A stretch of DNA of 64,000 nt from Actinernus sp. WN-2022 (Eukaryota > Cnidaria > Anthozoa > Actiniaria > Actinernidae): assembly GCA_030867875.1 (NCBI GenBank), contig JAOWCC010001501.1, positions 20,613,524 through 20,677,523 on the forward strand, written 5' to 3'. Under the pieces are notes generated by a model. It was given only the letters and a program-made list of their open reading frames with translations. It had not been told where the DNA came from and did no database searches. This document shows positions 1 through 11,400 of the stretch, one piece after another; position 1 is the stretch's first letter; each line of letters starts with the position of its first letter. Made by a program: the position numbers and the translations under genes.

Positions 1-548
1 GCATCAAATTTAGTCTTCATTAGGATTCTAATGACACGTTTTTGAAGTAGTACTATACGACGAAGATTGGATGAGTAAGTAGAAGCCCAGACTAAATTAC
101 AATATTGAAGGTAAGGATAAATCATTGCATAATACAGTGTTCGTAAAGACGTTTTGGAAAGGTAAAAACTAGATTTAAAAATGATTCCTACAGATTTCGA
201 TATTTTGTTGGCTATATGAGATATATATGGTTTCCAAGATAAGTGTTCATCTAGTATTACCCCTAGAAACATGGTTTCTTTTACTTGATCAATTATCTGG
301 TTGTTTATAACCAACTGAAGATTATGACATTGCCTATTTTGTCTGGGTTTAAATATCATGAATTTTGTCTTTGTTAAATTCAATGAGAGTTTATTTGCCT
401 TGAACCAATCTGATAATTGGTTTATTTCAGCATTCAGAGTATTGATCAGGTAAACAGGGTCTTTGTGAGAGAAAAATATATTCGTGTCATCAGCAAATAG
501 AATAAGCTCTAATACATTAGAAACATTATTTAAGTCATTGATATAAAA
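1..548 (-). mobile_element. 5'-truncated LINE reverse-transcriptase fragment
   Basis: The minus strand is open from 548 to the window edge (about 182 codons) and encodes the second half of a non-LTR retrotransposon reverse transcriptase. The catalytic box reads LFADDT near the start, followed by the typical NKLSLNLTKTKFMIF and FLGVILDEHLSWK motifs and a thumb-like region with YCNLVWAS. An in-frame stop at 549-551 lies only about 10 codons upstream of the FADD box, so the palm subdomain and everything upstream are missing. The sequence continues to the left, outside the window. The downstream motif order resembles Jockey/CR1-type RTs. It is a dead fragment, unrelated in position to the host gene. 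Confidence 0.85.
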
Positions 549-931
549 TTAAAAAAATAAAGGAGTTAAATAAAGGAGTTAAGTCCAGCGGACTTAACCA
601 GGGTTCAGTTCGGATGCGACGCAGGCTAACAGAACAGAACTAACAGGCTAACAGAACGCATCTCTGAATTTGTTGATTATCAGCTTAAAGGTCTTAAAGG
701 GGCATGGTCACCTGGTAGTCATGCGCAGTAGGCGTGCAGAAAGTATAATCTTCCCGGTTGAGCGAGCGTACGCGAGTAGGTCGCAAAAGGGAGGATTTGT
801 GGTAGCATTTTGAAGGCTGGCGACCCTGTATTAGGGAACCACGTTGCAACAATGGCTTCAGAGTCGATGGAGGAAGAAGTTGAGTTGGATATGATAACAT
901 TTGGACAAATAGTTCTGTTCGATCGTAGAAT

Positions 932-1518
932 CCCAGGGGGGTACTCCTGTTTGTGACGTATTATGTATGTGCCGCCCGGGTGGGTCAGGGTTTTGAGCTC
1001 AGTTTGGGCAGGTAGGGTCAGGGTTTTGACCTGATTTGGGCAGATCAGGGTCAGGATTTGAGTATATTTTGGGTGCAGTCAGGGTCGGGGTTCAGTATTT
1101 TTTAGGCAGTTAGGGTTCAGTGTTTTTTTAGCTACTATGTCAAAAAAAGACATTCTGTTGCCGCATTTTGATCGCCTGCCCACATGGAAGCACTGAGGTT
1201 CGCATACATCGTGACGCCGCTAATTCGTACTCCAGTACTTATTTATGTACTTCATCTGCTGATTTGTTTACCCAATGCTACGTCCGACTTGAAATGTTCC
1301 GTATTTTGCATGCAATCCTGGTACGCGGTATACCGGCCGGGATATATATCCGACCGTGTTTTTAAAACAATTTAAAGAAGGGGCAATCAGGTTTTTTTTC
1401 CCAAAAAGGGGACAATCAGGGTTTTGGAGTTCGGATTGGGTCAAACAGGGTCAGGGTTTGAGCCTCTTGGCCTCACATACATACCCATTTTTCATGTAAG
1501 TAGCCCCCCCACCCCAGG
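932..1518. mobile_element. hAT-like MITE with 8-bp target-site duplication
   Basis: The direct repeat CGTAGAAT occurs at 924-931 and again at 1519-1526, exactly bounding a segment that starts CCCAGGGGGGTACTCC and ends in a C-rich mirror of that sequence. An 8-bp duplication is typical of hAT-superfamily insertions. Inside are degenerate GGGTCAGGGTTTTGA-like repeats (about 960-1130 and 1420-1465). No transposase is present, so it is non-autonomous. A relative with a different 8-bp duplication lies at 13758-14207. Confidence 0.8.
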
Positions 1519-1720
1519 CGTAGAATGTTGCACATATACTTGATTTGGACAATTTTGCATAAAATCAGATATAGGCAAATTATGTCCAAACGCTACTCGA
1601 AAATCGAACAAAAAGTAAATTAAAAATACTTTCTGATGCCAAACCACAGGAGCCTCATATTGAAGAAGTGAAGCATATCTCGAAAGTATTCCCTCGCATG
1701 AGACTCGTTGAGGGCTCGTT

Positions 1721-1873
1721 CTCAGATAGTGGGTAAGGGAGAGAAAGAAAAAGGGAGGCGAAAAAGAAGAAGAGGGGGACGGGCGCTTTCCCCTTTCTCT
1801 CCCCCAGTCCCCCTCTTCTTATTTTGCCTTTTTTCTTCCCCCCCCCCCCCCCCCCCCTTCCCCACTATCTGAG
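1721..1873. mobile_element. small fold-back element with poly-C loop arm
   Basis: CTCAGATAGTGGG at 1721-1733 is mirrored by CCCACTATCTGAG at 1861-1873. The interior is a purine-rich arm followed by a pyrimidine-rich arm that includes a run of about 20 C. GACTCGTT-like sequence occurs on both sides (about 1702-1709 and 1873-1880), which may be a target duplication. It has no coding capacity. Confidence 0.55.
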
Positions 1874-2172
1874 ACTCGTTAGTGACGGCAGGACGTGAAA
1901 AGTGTTTTCTCCAGAAATCTGGTGTATACTATTTTCTTTATTCGCCTTTAACTATTTTTCAGATCCAAATCTTCGAGAAATATAATAAGCGGCATAGGTA
2001 TACAGTTTTCGCTTCACGTCGAATTTACTTTCTTTCGTTCGCTTCTCTTGTTAGCGTAAAATTTGGGGTTTTACGTTGTGTTTTTGCAGAGAACGGACTG
2101 CGTCCATTTTCATGTGTACTTATTGTATTTTGTATATATAATTAAGTCTATTGTTTTATGCCATCGTCCTCG

Positions 2173-2310
2173 GTTAGACTTCACTGTTCTGTAGGTCGTA
2201 TCCTATTGGACTTCACTGATAAAGAATCCCATTGTTTTAGGGTTAGGGTTTGTATTGTTTTAGGAGTAGGCTATTGTTTGGGTAACCAATAACATTTCAG
2301 GTTGCAAACG
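2173..2310. repeat. dispersed repeat, copy 1 of an inverted pair
   Basis: This stretch contains GGGTTAGGGTTTGTATTG and ends with TTTCAGGTTGCAAACG. Its reverse complement recurs at about 35002-35140. It is unclassified and non-coding. The GGGTTAGGGTTT words look telomere-like but belong to this dispersed repeat. Confidence 0.6.
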
Positions 2311-3187
2311 TTGCCGTCGTGATAGCTTAAAATACGAATAGGAAAAATCCGGGAAAATATCGAAAAACGTTATCAGATTCGGTTTAGAATTAAAATGTTA
2401 CGTTAGGGAAAGAGCCGCATCGGTGTAAATGACATCTCAAACTACTATCCTTTCTGTGAAGCCACTAGAAGGTTTCAGACCTCGATATTAAAACTGCTAT
2501 TACCATAAAAGTCGCATTTTCAGACCAAAAAAGCGTAAATTCACTCCAGAATTAGAATTATTAAAATACAATAATACGAGGACAATATGCTACCTTTTCA
2601 AATGTCACAAATATTACGCGTACAGTACAGCGATCTTCATCCCCAAATAATGGTTCTCGATCTCTTTGTCGACTTGAATACAATTTATTATTAAAATTGA
2701 TTATTAAATGTATAAACCTTGGCTGAGACACGTGTTTTAGTTTGTCGCCAGTCGTTGAAAATGTACGTGGGATTCCTGTGGTAAGTGTACGTCCGCTGAC
2801 CGCAAATATTTTTATCGAGGGCTGATTATAAGAGGAGTCTTGTATTTACTGGTATGAACCAGAGATATGATCTCGCATGGAGGCACTTTTTCAGGTAGCA
2901 GTGGTATATTTGATTTATCTTATCTTAACTGTAAACTTAGATCGAATAAGGAAGGCATCAGAAATACGTACAAAATTGTATAGCCAAGAATCGCACCACC
3001 AACAACAAATGAATGGAAGTCACAATTTGGCTTTGTCAGTTTGTGCGTGTTTAGTCGCAAAGCTCAGAAATTTATCTATAACTTTGATTAATGACCTGCC
3101 AAGGAATTTATTGAACTCTTTTACATGTTTAAAAAAATAAATGTAACTTAAATGGAAATTAACGTCATCTGATAAATAACATTTCCC

Positions 3188-3268
3188 GGATCACAGATGT
3201 CAAACTCAAAGACCAGCTGTCATTCACACTTTTCGACAGCTGGTTTATGAGTTTGACATCTGTGATCC
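3188..3268. repeat. hairpin repeat
   Basis: GGATCACAGATGTCAAACTC at 3188-3207 is mirrored at 3249-3268, and the stem extends inward to the AGCTGTC/GACAGCT pair around a short loop. It directly adjoins a segment (from 3274) related to the MITE at 50040-50247. No gene is present. Confidence 0.6.
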
Positions 3269-3273
3269 ATTTT

Positions 3274-3780
3274 TGTTGAAGTGTGACCCTGGAAATTTGA
3301 TTTAGCCAACTGTCAATTAAACGTTACCCTATTAGTCTAGCAGGGTAATCAAATGCTTACCACTCACAATTAATTAAGTCTAGGCAGCATGCATTTGAAA
3401 TCTTCGAGACAAGACTCAGCATTTGATTCTCTGCTAGCAGAGGTCTCTCTCTGTCTTGGTAAATTCATGGACGAGTCAAACCAGTTTCGAAAAAAACGTT
3501 TTACCGGAAATAGCTGTACGCGTCAGTTGTTTGTTACAGTTGTTTCGTGCGCTCATAAGTACACTGAGATTGCATCACTTGTTGCCAAGGAAACTTCACG
3601 CATGCGCGACAGAGAAAGCGTCGGATGTCAGCAGAGGTCTCTCCCTCACCTTCCATTTTACCAAGACAGAGAGAGACCTCTGCTAGCAGGGAAAGCATTT
3701 GATTGATGGTTTGCTAAATTGAATTTTACAGAGAGACATGAAACATCCAGGGTTGCACTTCAATGAAAATGGTAATAATA
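3274..3780. mobile_element. MITE interrupted by a second element
   Basis: The left end (GTTGAAGTGTGACCCTGGAA) and right end (CCAGGGTTGCACTTCAATG, then AATGGTAATAAT) are inverted relatives of each other and match the ends of the compact MITE at 50040-50247. The copy is longer because another fold-back element (3429-3693) sits inside it. There is no coding capacity. Confidence 0.6.
3429..3693. mobile_element. Mutator-like long-TIR element, copy A
   Basis: AGCATTTGATT (11 bp) occurs at 3418-3428 and 3694-3704, bounding the insert. The ends carry long inverted repeats around the core GCTAGCAGAGGTCTCTC with a TCTGTCTTGGTAAA extension. Copy B is at 32061-32376 with its own 10-bp duplication and an inverted interior. 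Target duplications of 9-11 bp with long TIRs fit the Mutator superfamily by inference. No transposase is visible. Confidence 0.75.
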
Positions 3781-6700
3781 AACAAACAAGCACAACAAAA
3801 TAAATACCAGCTCTGTAGACTATGTGAATATACCCTGATGCTCTTTCTGATTTATTGAAACAGAAAGCCTTGAATTTGAAAACACTTTCTCATCCATTTA
3901 ATGTCACATTCCACAGGATCACTGGACACAGACTGAGACTAAAAACAGTGACCACAAACTTAACAGTATGTATGTGGAACCAATCAGTGCACAGGAAAGG
4001 CCTCCCTAATAGTGGTTGCTGGTGTAAGGTATTAAGGTGTGATTCTTAATTTATTTAATACCATGATCATCTTGGATTTCTTTGTTTGTTCAGGGACAAA
4101 CACAACATTTGTTGTGTTTTACTGGTTATATAACTTGCTTTGAGGATTTCAGTCTGGCTAAGTTGAAGGAGCAAGGCCCTGAGATTGACACACAACATAA
4201 TGTATAGACAAATGATCCTACTGAACTGCATTTAGGCATATTAAAATTGAATCATTTCATCTAAATCCTCCTTTCTTAGTTTGCAGAAGTTAACTACAGT
4301 TTGCATTATTTCATTTCAGAAAAAAGACTAAAATCACACTGACAGAAAAAAATAGTCCTCCTCAGATTCTAAATTTTCTTACAAAAATGCATGTTTCACA
4401 TCAAATATAGGCTTTCAAATTTTCACTAACCTCACTTTCTGTCCCTGAACACTGAAACTTGCCCAGCACCAAGCCACCATTCCATAAGCACTTCAGAGCA
4501 AGCTAAATTCAACCACTCTGACCGCAAAGCATGCCGGGAAATCCAATCCACCGGCAGCATAGCACTCCCCCATCTTCATTCTTCAAAATATATACTTTTA
4601 AAGTCTAAAGCCATTTCGACCTAATACCTTCATATTGGAATCAATGGCAAGTAAATATTGTCCAATATTCCAAAAAAGCTATGATAGGTGGCTCCAGACC
4701 CCCATTTATAAAGCCCACGCTAAAGTGACAGAAGACATCCTGGCCCAATATTCACGAGTGGGAAATGAGGCTCTTTCTCTGTCACAATAAACTGGCACAA
4801 ACTCGGTTCTTTGAGAAAGTGCTGATTGAAGCTCTCATCAGACTTAATGATGTCCTCTAGCACTCTATAAATGAAAACCTAAAAACAGAATTCCTATGCA
4901 AATATTAGTCTCCTAGTATCATTCTGTTGTTCATTAAGTTTCATTGAAAAGCTAATAAGACTGATTTCTGCTTCTTTCATTCTCAAAATACTAAGCTGTA
5001 ATTATTAACACATTTATCTTCTGTAAACTGTATTATGTAATATATTAACAAGCTTTGGTAGAGTTAGTATGTGAGTGTGCGTGTGCTTACGTGTGTGTGT
5101 GTGTGTGTATGTATTTGAGTACCTCCGACCTACATGTAGTATTGTAAATTACTGCATATACATGTAACTGGATTCCTGGCATTTTTAGCTTTTCTGGTTA
5201 TTTCGGGAACCCAGTGCCTTTAAATATTTAAATTTATAATTGTAATAATTATATTTTCCTTATTGTGGGTACAATAAATCGTTGTTGTTGTTGTTGTTGA
5301 AAAAGGCTTTAAAAAGCCTTAAATTCTCTGTATACCTCAAAACAAACTTCCCGCCAGCTCCGTCAAGTAATCCACAACTGCTTTCAAAATGGCCGTCTAA
5401 AAACTTTGAGCTCCCAGTATTATAGGTCAGTTGAAAATTCCATGGTAACAATGACTACAGTTTACTTAGGGGGGGGGGAGGGTTCTGTTTGGTCTAGAAA
5501 TAGCTAAAAATCACTTCCAAAGACTCTGGGCAATGCCTGTTCATCCTGTATCCTACCTATTTTATGGCTCAAGAAAGGTCTTCTCTTCATTTCTCAAATC
5601 CACTTCTTCCATGTGGGATACTTAAAACCGTAATTGTGATGTAATTAAACTCCATGCATGCTCTTTGAACATTTAGTCAACCACATAATTACATTGCATT
5701 TTAGTGTTAATATTCTTCTCAAAAACAACACAGTCGTCCCTAGGGGAAGCCAGGGTCACTCAATCAATGGCACTAATTCAAGCATTAAATAACAAAATGT
5801 TTTCGAAAGCAACTCAACTGCGACATCTTTAGTTTAGGCAGTGAAAAATAAACTTTTCAGATATAGTTCTGTTCCTCGGTAGTAATAGTATCAGAAAGTG
5901 ATAGCATGACATTTTGGGAAATTAGTGATTAAATTTCCCCTCGAGTGTTGTGAGGATTTGTAAAAGTGCCTGCAGCATCAGGACTTCTACAAATCCTCCC
6001 TCGGCTCTCGGGAAATGTAAGATCACAAATTTCCCTCATGCTGTAGACATGACGTATTACATGTACTTTAACTAATCCATTTTCACTGCTGTAGACTGTC
6101 AATTAAATAAAGGTAAACAAGACTTGACATACTTTGCATTACCATATGAAAGAGCATGATGTCAACATTAGTGATCTTATGTAGTGCTGTAGCTTAAAAA
6201 GCAACATTTGAAGTTAGTCATTTGAAAGCAAAGAGATTTATATGAGAAAAACAACAGAGGCCTCGCTGTCCTCACTTGTTTTTTTCTGCAGTTGAAATGC
6301 CTTTAAGTCAATAGCAATTCTCCACAATACTCTAAAACTGAACACAATATTACTACTAAGTTTTAATATGACCTTTCATGTGGTAGCATCAGTGTCCCTG
6401 TACAGATTTCTCTTCCATGTTATGCAAATTAGGAGGCGGTCATTATCAATGTGGTCTATAGGGTGGTGTAAAAAGTACACGAAGGAACAGAAAGTAAAAA
6501 TAAATGTCAGTAAAAAAAACTCAGAATTTTAATGAGACCTGAAACAACCATAGTCAGGACCTGGCTAAAGCACAGATCGAATTGGAATTCAGCTTGTTGG
6601 ATTTTGCTGAGGATGGAAAACTGGAAAACCCCGGAAAAAACCCTCGGAGCATTAAGGGTGAGACACATGTACCTAACCTTACCCCAGGGGCAAGAAAAAT

Positions 6701-8269
6701 GCAAGCTAATGAAGCATTGCTATATAATATTATTGTTATTTCAATATGGTGGCATAATTTATCAGCAAGAAGGTCCATTAAAATAAATTAACAAATACTG
6801 TAACAAATATTATAAAGCTACATTGTACAGTAGCTAGATTATTATGAAGTACTATGAGCTGGTACTTATTTAAATAATTAATAGACCATCAGACTGTAAT
6901 ATGAGAATGGTTATTCTGTACAACATCAATAAGCCACTTTAATCAAGACTAATTGCAATACAATGTATATAAATTTACCCACTAATATGATTAAAGTTAC
7001 TGCAGGTACATGTATTCTACATCCTGTGCGTGTGTGCATGCATGCATTCATTCATGAATGCACCGCATTACATATTTTATTGGTACATGTACTTGTTTTA
7101 TATCTTAATTTGTAGCCTGTTCACACAGATGTGAGTCAACTCAAGCCTGCCTACTTGAAGGTTGGTATATCATTTAACATAAATTATCAAACTCATTGAA
7201 ATAATTCATGAAGGTAAATCAAAGGAAATGAATGTGTAATACATTGATCTGATACAGATTCATCCTGATTTACATAAACTTTTGCTTCATGGTACTTGGC
7301 CGAAATAGCTAGGTCATATTGCCAAAATAACTGAAAAACATGACTCAATACATCTAGATGCTTGAGTAAGTCATACAGAATTTGAAGTGGTGGGGTTTGT
7401 AAATCTGATATACATTGTACATGTACATGTAACATTGCCACTCATTCTGTATACATGTATTACTTATTTGTCTGCTAATATTTTAGCATTCATTCAAATG
7501 CTCTGGATAGGTTTTAGATTAATATTAATTTAGTTAATTAATTTCATTTGTGACTGGCATGGCCGAGCTAGCCATGGGAGAACAATGGCCTGTCTTATTT
7601 CCCAAAGTCTTGGTGGTACAAGATGATACTGAGTAACAATCCCCTCCTCTTCACGAATAGCACAACAGGTTATTGTTAGATCAGACAAGGCCAATTTCAG
7701 ATGGCTTTTACATTCTGCCAAAGGATATGGCCAGGATTTGAACCCACATCTTCCAGCATTCATGCTGTTACGTATACTGCATATGGCCGAATGTCCACTT
7801 GATTTACTATTATTAGTCGACCTTGCCAATTACAGTGTACATGTATGTATATACGACTTTAAATAAAGTAAAACATTCTGGCTAAGAATTATTATTAAAT
7901 AACTATTGAATCATTCAATCCTCGTAATAATCATTTTTGTTAGGAAAAAATCCAATATACTGGTGTATAAAAGAAACATCATGCAAAAAATATAATCATT
8001 GAGCTTTTACAGGGTTAGCAGTAGAAATTGAAACAATAATTATTAGTGGCTACAAAACATAGTGCTTTACAGGCAGTTACAAAAATGTACAAGAATAGGT
8101 TAAAATAATAGAAAAGAAGATAAATTTGGGCAAAATATAAACTGACAGCCAGCAGAAATTCGATGGTTGTTGGCTTCTACTGACAACCCTGCAGTTTTAG
8201 AATGAACAAATTAAATAACTTTTTGAGTATCAAAAGTAATGTCATTTTTGTTTCCCTTTCTGGAATCAG
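3781..8269. other. non-coding region upstream of the first recognised MLYCD exon
   Basis: I recognise no protein-coding exon, tRNA or transposase here. It holds a GT microsatellite (about 5089-5110), a GTT run (about 5278-5299), a poly-G tract near 5470, and at 7249-7384 one copy of a dispersed repeat also found at 36919-37060 (inverted) and 49327-49460. The MLYCD promoter and any leader exon encoding a mitochondrial targeting sequence probably lie in or before this stretch, but I cannot place them. Confidence 0.5.
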
Positions 8270-8446
8270 CATATGAATATTGAGACTGATTGGCTGAAAC
8301 TACTGATGAGAATGGCAGACAAATCCTCCCCTGACGATGAACATATTGCTGGGACCTCCAGAGAAAGAGTTGTACAGATACGAACCATGCTTAGTAGAGC
8401 TGTCAGAGCTAAGAGAACACAAGAAGGAGGGGACCTTATGCCAAAT
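8270..8446 (+). CDS. MLYCD: MLYCD exon: N-terminal segment
   Basis: A pyrimidine-rich acceptor ends in CAG at 8267-8269. The exon reads CAT ATG AAT from 8270 and closes in phase 0 before GTAAGA at 8447. It encodes [11 protein letters not shown] and a basic [11 protein letters not shown] stretch. The ATG at 8273 is the first usable start seen, but the acceptor just before it means coding may begin in an earlier exon. Confidence 0.75.
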
Positions 8447-11400
8447 GTAAGAATACATGCCTGTTTTGTTACCAACAGATCAGAGAAGGCTGGAATATGC
8501 ATATGGCCATAAATCCTTATCCTTCCTTCCTAATCCTTCCTTCCTAACTTCCCTCCTTCCTAACTTCCTTCCTTACTAATGAATCCTTTCTTCAATCCTT
8601 CCTCCCTTCCTGTTTCATCCTTCCTTTCTATTTTTTCAAAAAGCTAAACTTTTTGGGTTGGTTGGACAGAAAGAAACAGAAAAAAAGAAGGGATGGCTTT
8701 AGTGTGTAAAATGTTTAGGAAAAACTTTTGGTAAGTCTAATTTTTAAATCAAATAAATAAAGCACTTTGCCAGAATCCCTTAATGGTTCTGAAATTTAAA
8801 TAAAATAAAATAACATGTAGAATTGCATTTGTATCCTTTCAACTACTGAGTAAGGTGATATCATAATGATGATTTCAAGCACATTAAGGTTACCGTGTAC
8901 CTTTTCGGCATGTTTTCTTTAGGAAAAAAAAAAGTTGGTGGATTGATCTTCAATTTTCCCAAACCAATATTTAAAACATGCATCAGGTTGCAGGATATTA
9001 TAAGAATTTTTTTTTTTGAACGAAACACAGGGAAATATTAAAAAAAAAAACATTTAATGGGAATTCGCCAAAACCCATCTGACATTAATGGAAAGAGTTC
9101 AACTTTTTTTTTCCCGGGAAAGTTGAACTCTTCCCATTAATGTCTGATGGGTTTTGACAAATTACCATTATTATTTTTTTTGAAATTTTTCCCTGTGCCG
9201 TAATAAATCCCTCTAATTCCACTGATGCTGATCTGCAAATAAGTCGCCATCAAATCTGTAACCAAATTATACCATTAGCCATTTATAAGAACATCAACAT
9301 GGGAATTAATTATGTGCTTGAGTAGAAACTAAAAACTATACATACCTCATTGATCACTGCTAACATAGCAGGTTTAGGGTCAATGTTAACGTTCGGAGCC
9401 CGAGGTTGCCTACGACTCGCTTTTCCCTTAGCTGATCATGATCATGAGCTTGTCTGCTGTGTTGCCTTTCAACACGTTTTTGTTTTTGCTATCCGGCCCT
9501 ATCCTTTCTTGGTACAAACCATTGATCTACCTTTCTTTTTCCCTTTTTGCTCTAGTTTTGGCCATAACACAATGCTCTTTCAAATATTTGTGAAACAACA
9601 CTAGTATGTGAGAGTGGAATTGCAGGTTTCTTATGCAATTTGAGCCATGCACTTACTAATTGCAGCAAATTTCTGGACTATTCATAAGCTCCAGGGGTTC
9701 TTACATATAATTGGCTAGTTGGTTTTAGTGAACTTTTATGAGGTGTGATGACTGTTTACTAACCTTCAGAAGCCAAAAACTCTGATAGCTTTTAATGCAT
9801 AGTCGCTGTCTTTGGGTGAATTAATGTAGGGTATGAAGACTTGTCAGATCGCCTGAAGTTAGAGGAGGTAATTATGAACCAAAGTGTGTGAGCGTTTAGC
9901 AATATTTTACTTATTTTTCTTATAAGTCTTAAGAGTACTTGCTGTGATGAAACACAGAAATTATTTTGATTGAAACTTTGTAGATGAATTGCATTTGAAC
10001 AAAGTAAAATATAAAAAATGCTCACATGCTTTCATTTGATGGGCTATCATGTGCAGATTGACATGAATTTGGAGGCACATAAATTCAATTATTTGAGACT
10101 TCTTTTTTGCATTTGTTGCCTTCGCATTTCCTGAAAATGTAATATTTGTGTGGAAAAATATTTCAGTGCATTCTACATTCTATAATCTTTCCAGTGGTAT
10201 GTAGGTTTCTATAGTTCAGCCTTTGAAATGATGTGCATACAATTTTATTTCCAAGAGACACCTGCGAAGGTATATGGTAACCTTAAGTTTTTGATTACAA
10301 AAGAAAAGCATACAATTTAATATAATTGGCTACAAAAGGAATATTGTAAGTTATTGTTGCTAATCAAGTCATTGACTGTGTGATATTGTTTAAAATATTT
10401 TCAGGCCATAGCAAAAGAAGTGCGTCACCTCTACAATGAGCTTATGTCACAGGTGAGAAATGAACTTGCAGGTGTGGGGCTGGGGATTAGATTCACACAC
10501 TTATAAAGCATGAGTAAAATCTTGTGACAAGTCGCAACTATTGCTAGTAGAATCTTGCTTAATTATTTGCCATAATTACTTGCAATTTCCTAATCTTAAG
10601 ATCAACACACAAGCACATAATTATGTGGTGGAATGGTTCTAATCAGCTAGTTCCAGTGTACTTTATTTACTTTACATCCAGCTTACATAAAACTAGACAT
10701 TATTTTTGAGTCAAATCAGGACCACGATACTGAATAATCCTGACACATTCACTTATAAACAAGATGCTCATTACATATTCAACTAATCTAGCGAAATCTG
10801 ATTGGCTGGCACTTGACAGCACAACAATAGAGTGTTTCCTTTCGATTAGGAACTAATTTCTCTTTTCCTTCGTGCACTTCGCTATGCTTGGTTACTCATC
10901 CAAAGAGAAATGACATATTATTGTAGCAACAGTTGCTTTGGAGCATTTCCCTCTTATTTCAAGTCCTGGTGTTAATATTGACTGATGAAGGATTTAATTA
11001 ATGATTCATGTAAGAAGTACGGCACCGAATGGCATTCAGATGGAGCAATTAAGGTGTTAATTTTGTATTGTGAAAGTTCTTGATCTCATTGAATGGTTTA
11101 AACATGAAAATTGCACTAAAGGTTCGGAAGGCTTCTAATTTCCTCCAATTTTTCAAAATATTACAACTACAATTTGCACTGTGGTTCTAAATGTCGTTTA
11201 TAAATAAATATTAAGCAAATCGTATGTTCGGAACCTTATCAATAATTATTGTGCCTATTTCTTAGCTATTGTTTTTGGTTCCTATTGGTTGAAAGATAAT
11301 TTCTTCATATAAATGGAATGAAACTAACCTTTTACTACTTTTATTTCAGAATATTAATAATTATCACCCAGTGTTTTCATAGTCTAAAACACAGACAAGT

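Noticed and set aside
2230..2260. Telomere-like GGGTTAGGGTTT words
   Set aside because: Only two units, inside a dispersed repeat with a second copy at 35002-35140; not a telomere array.
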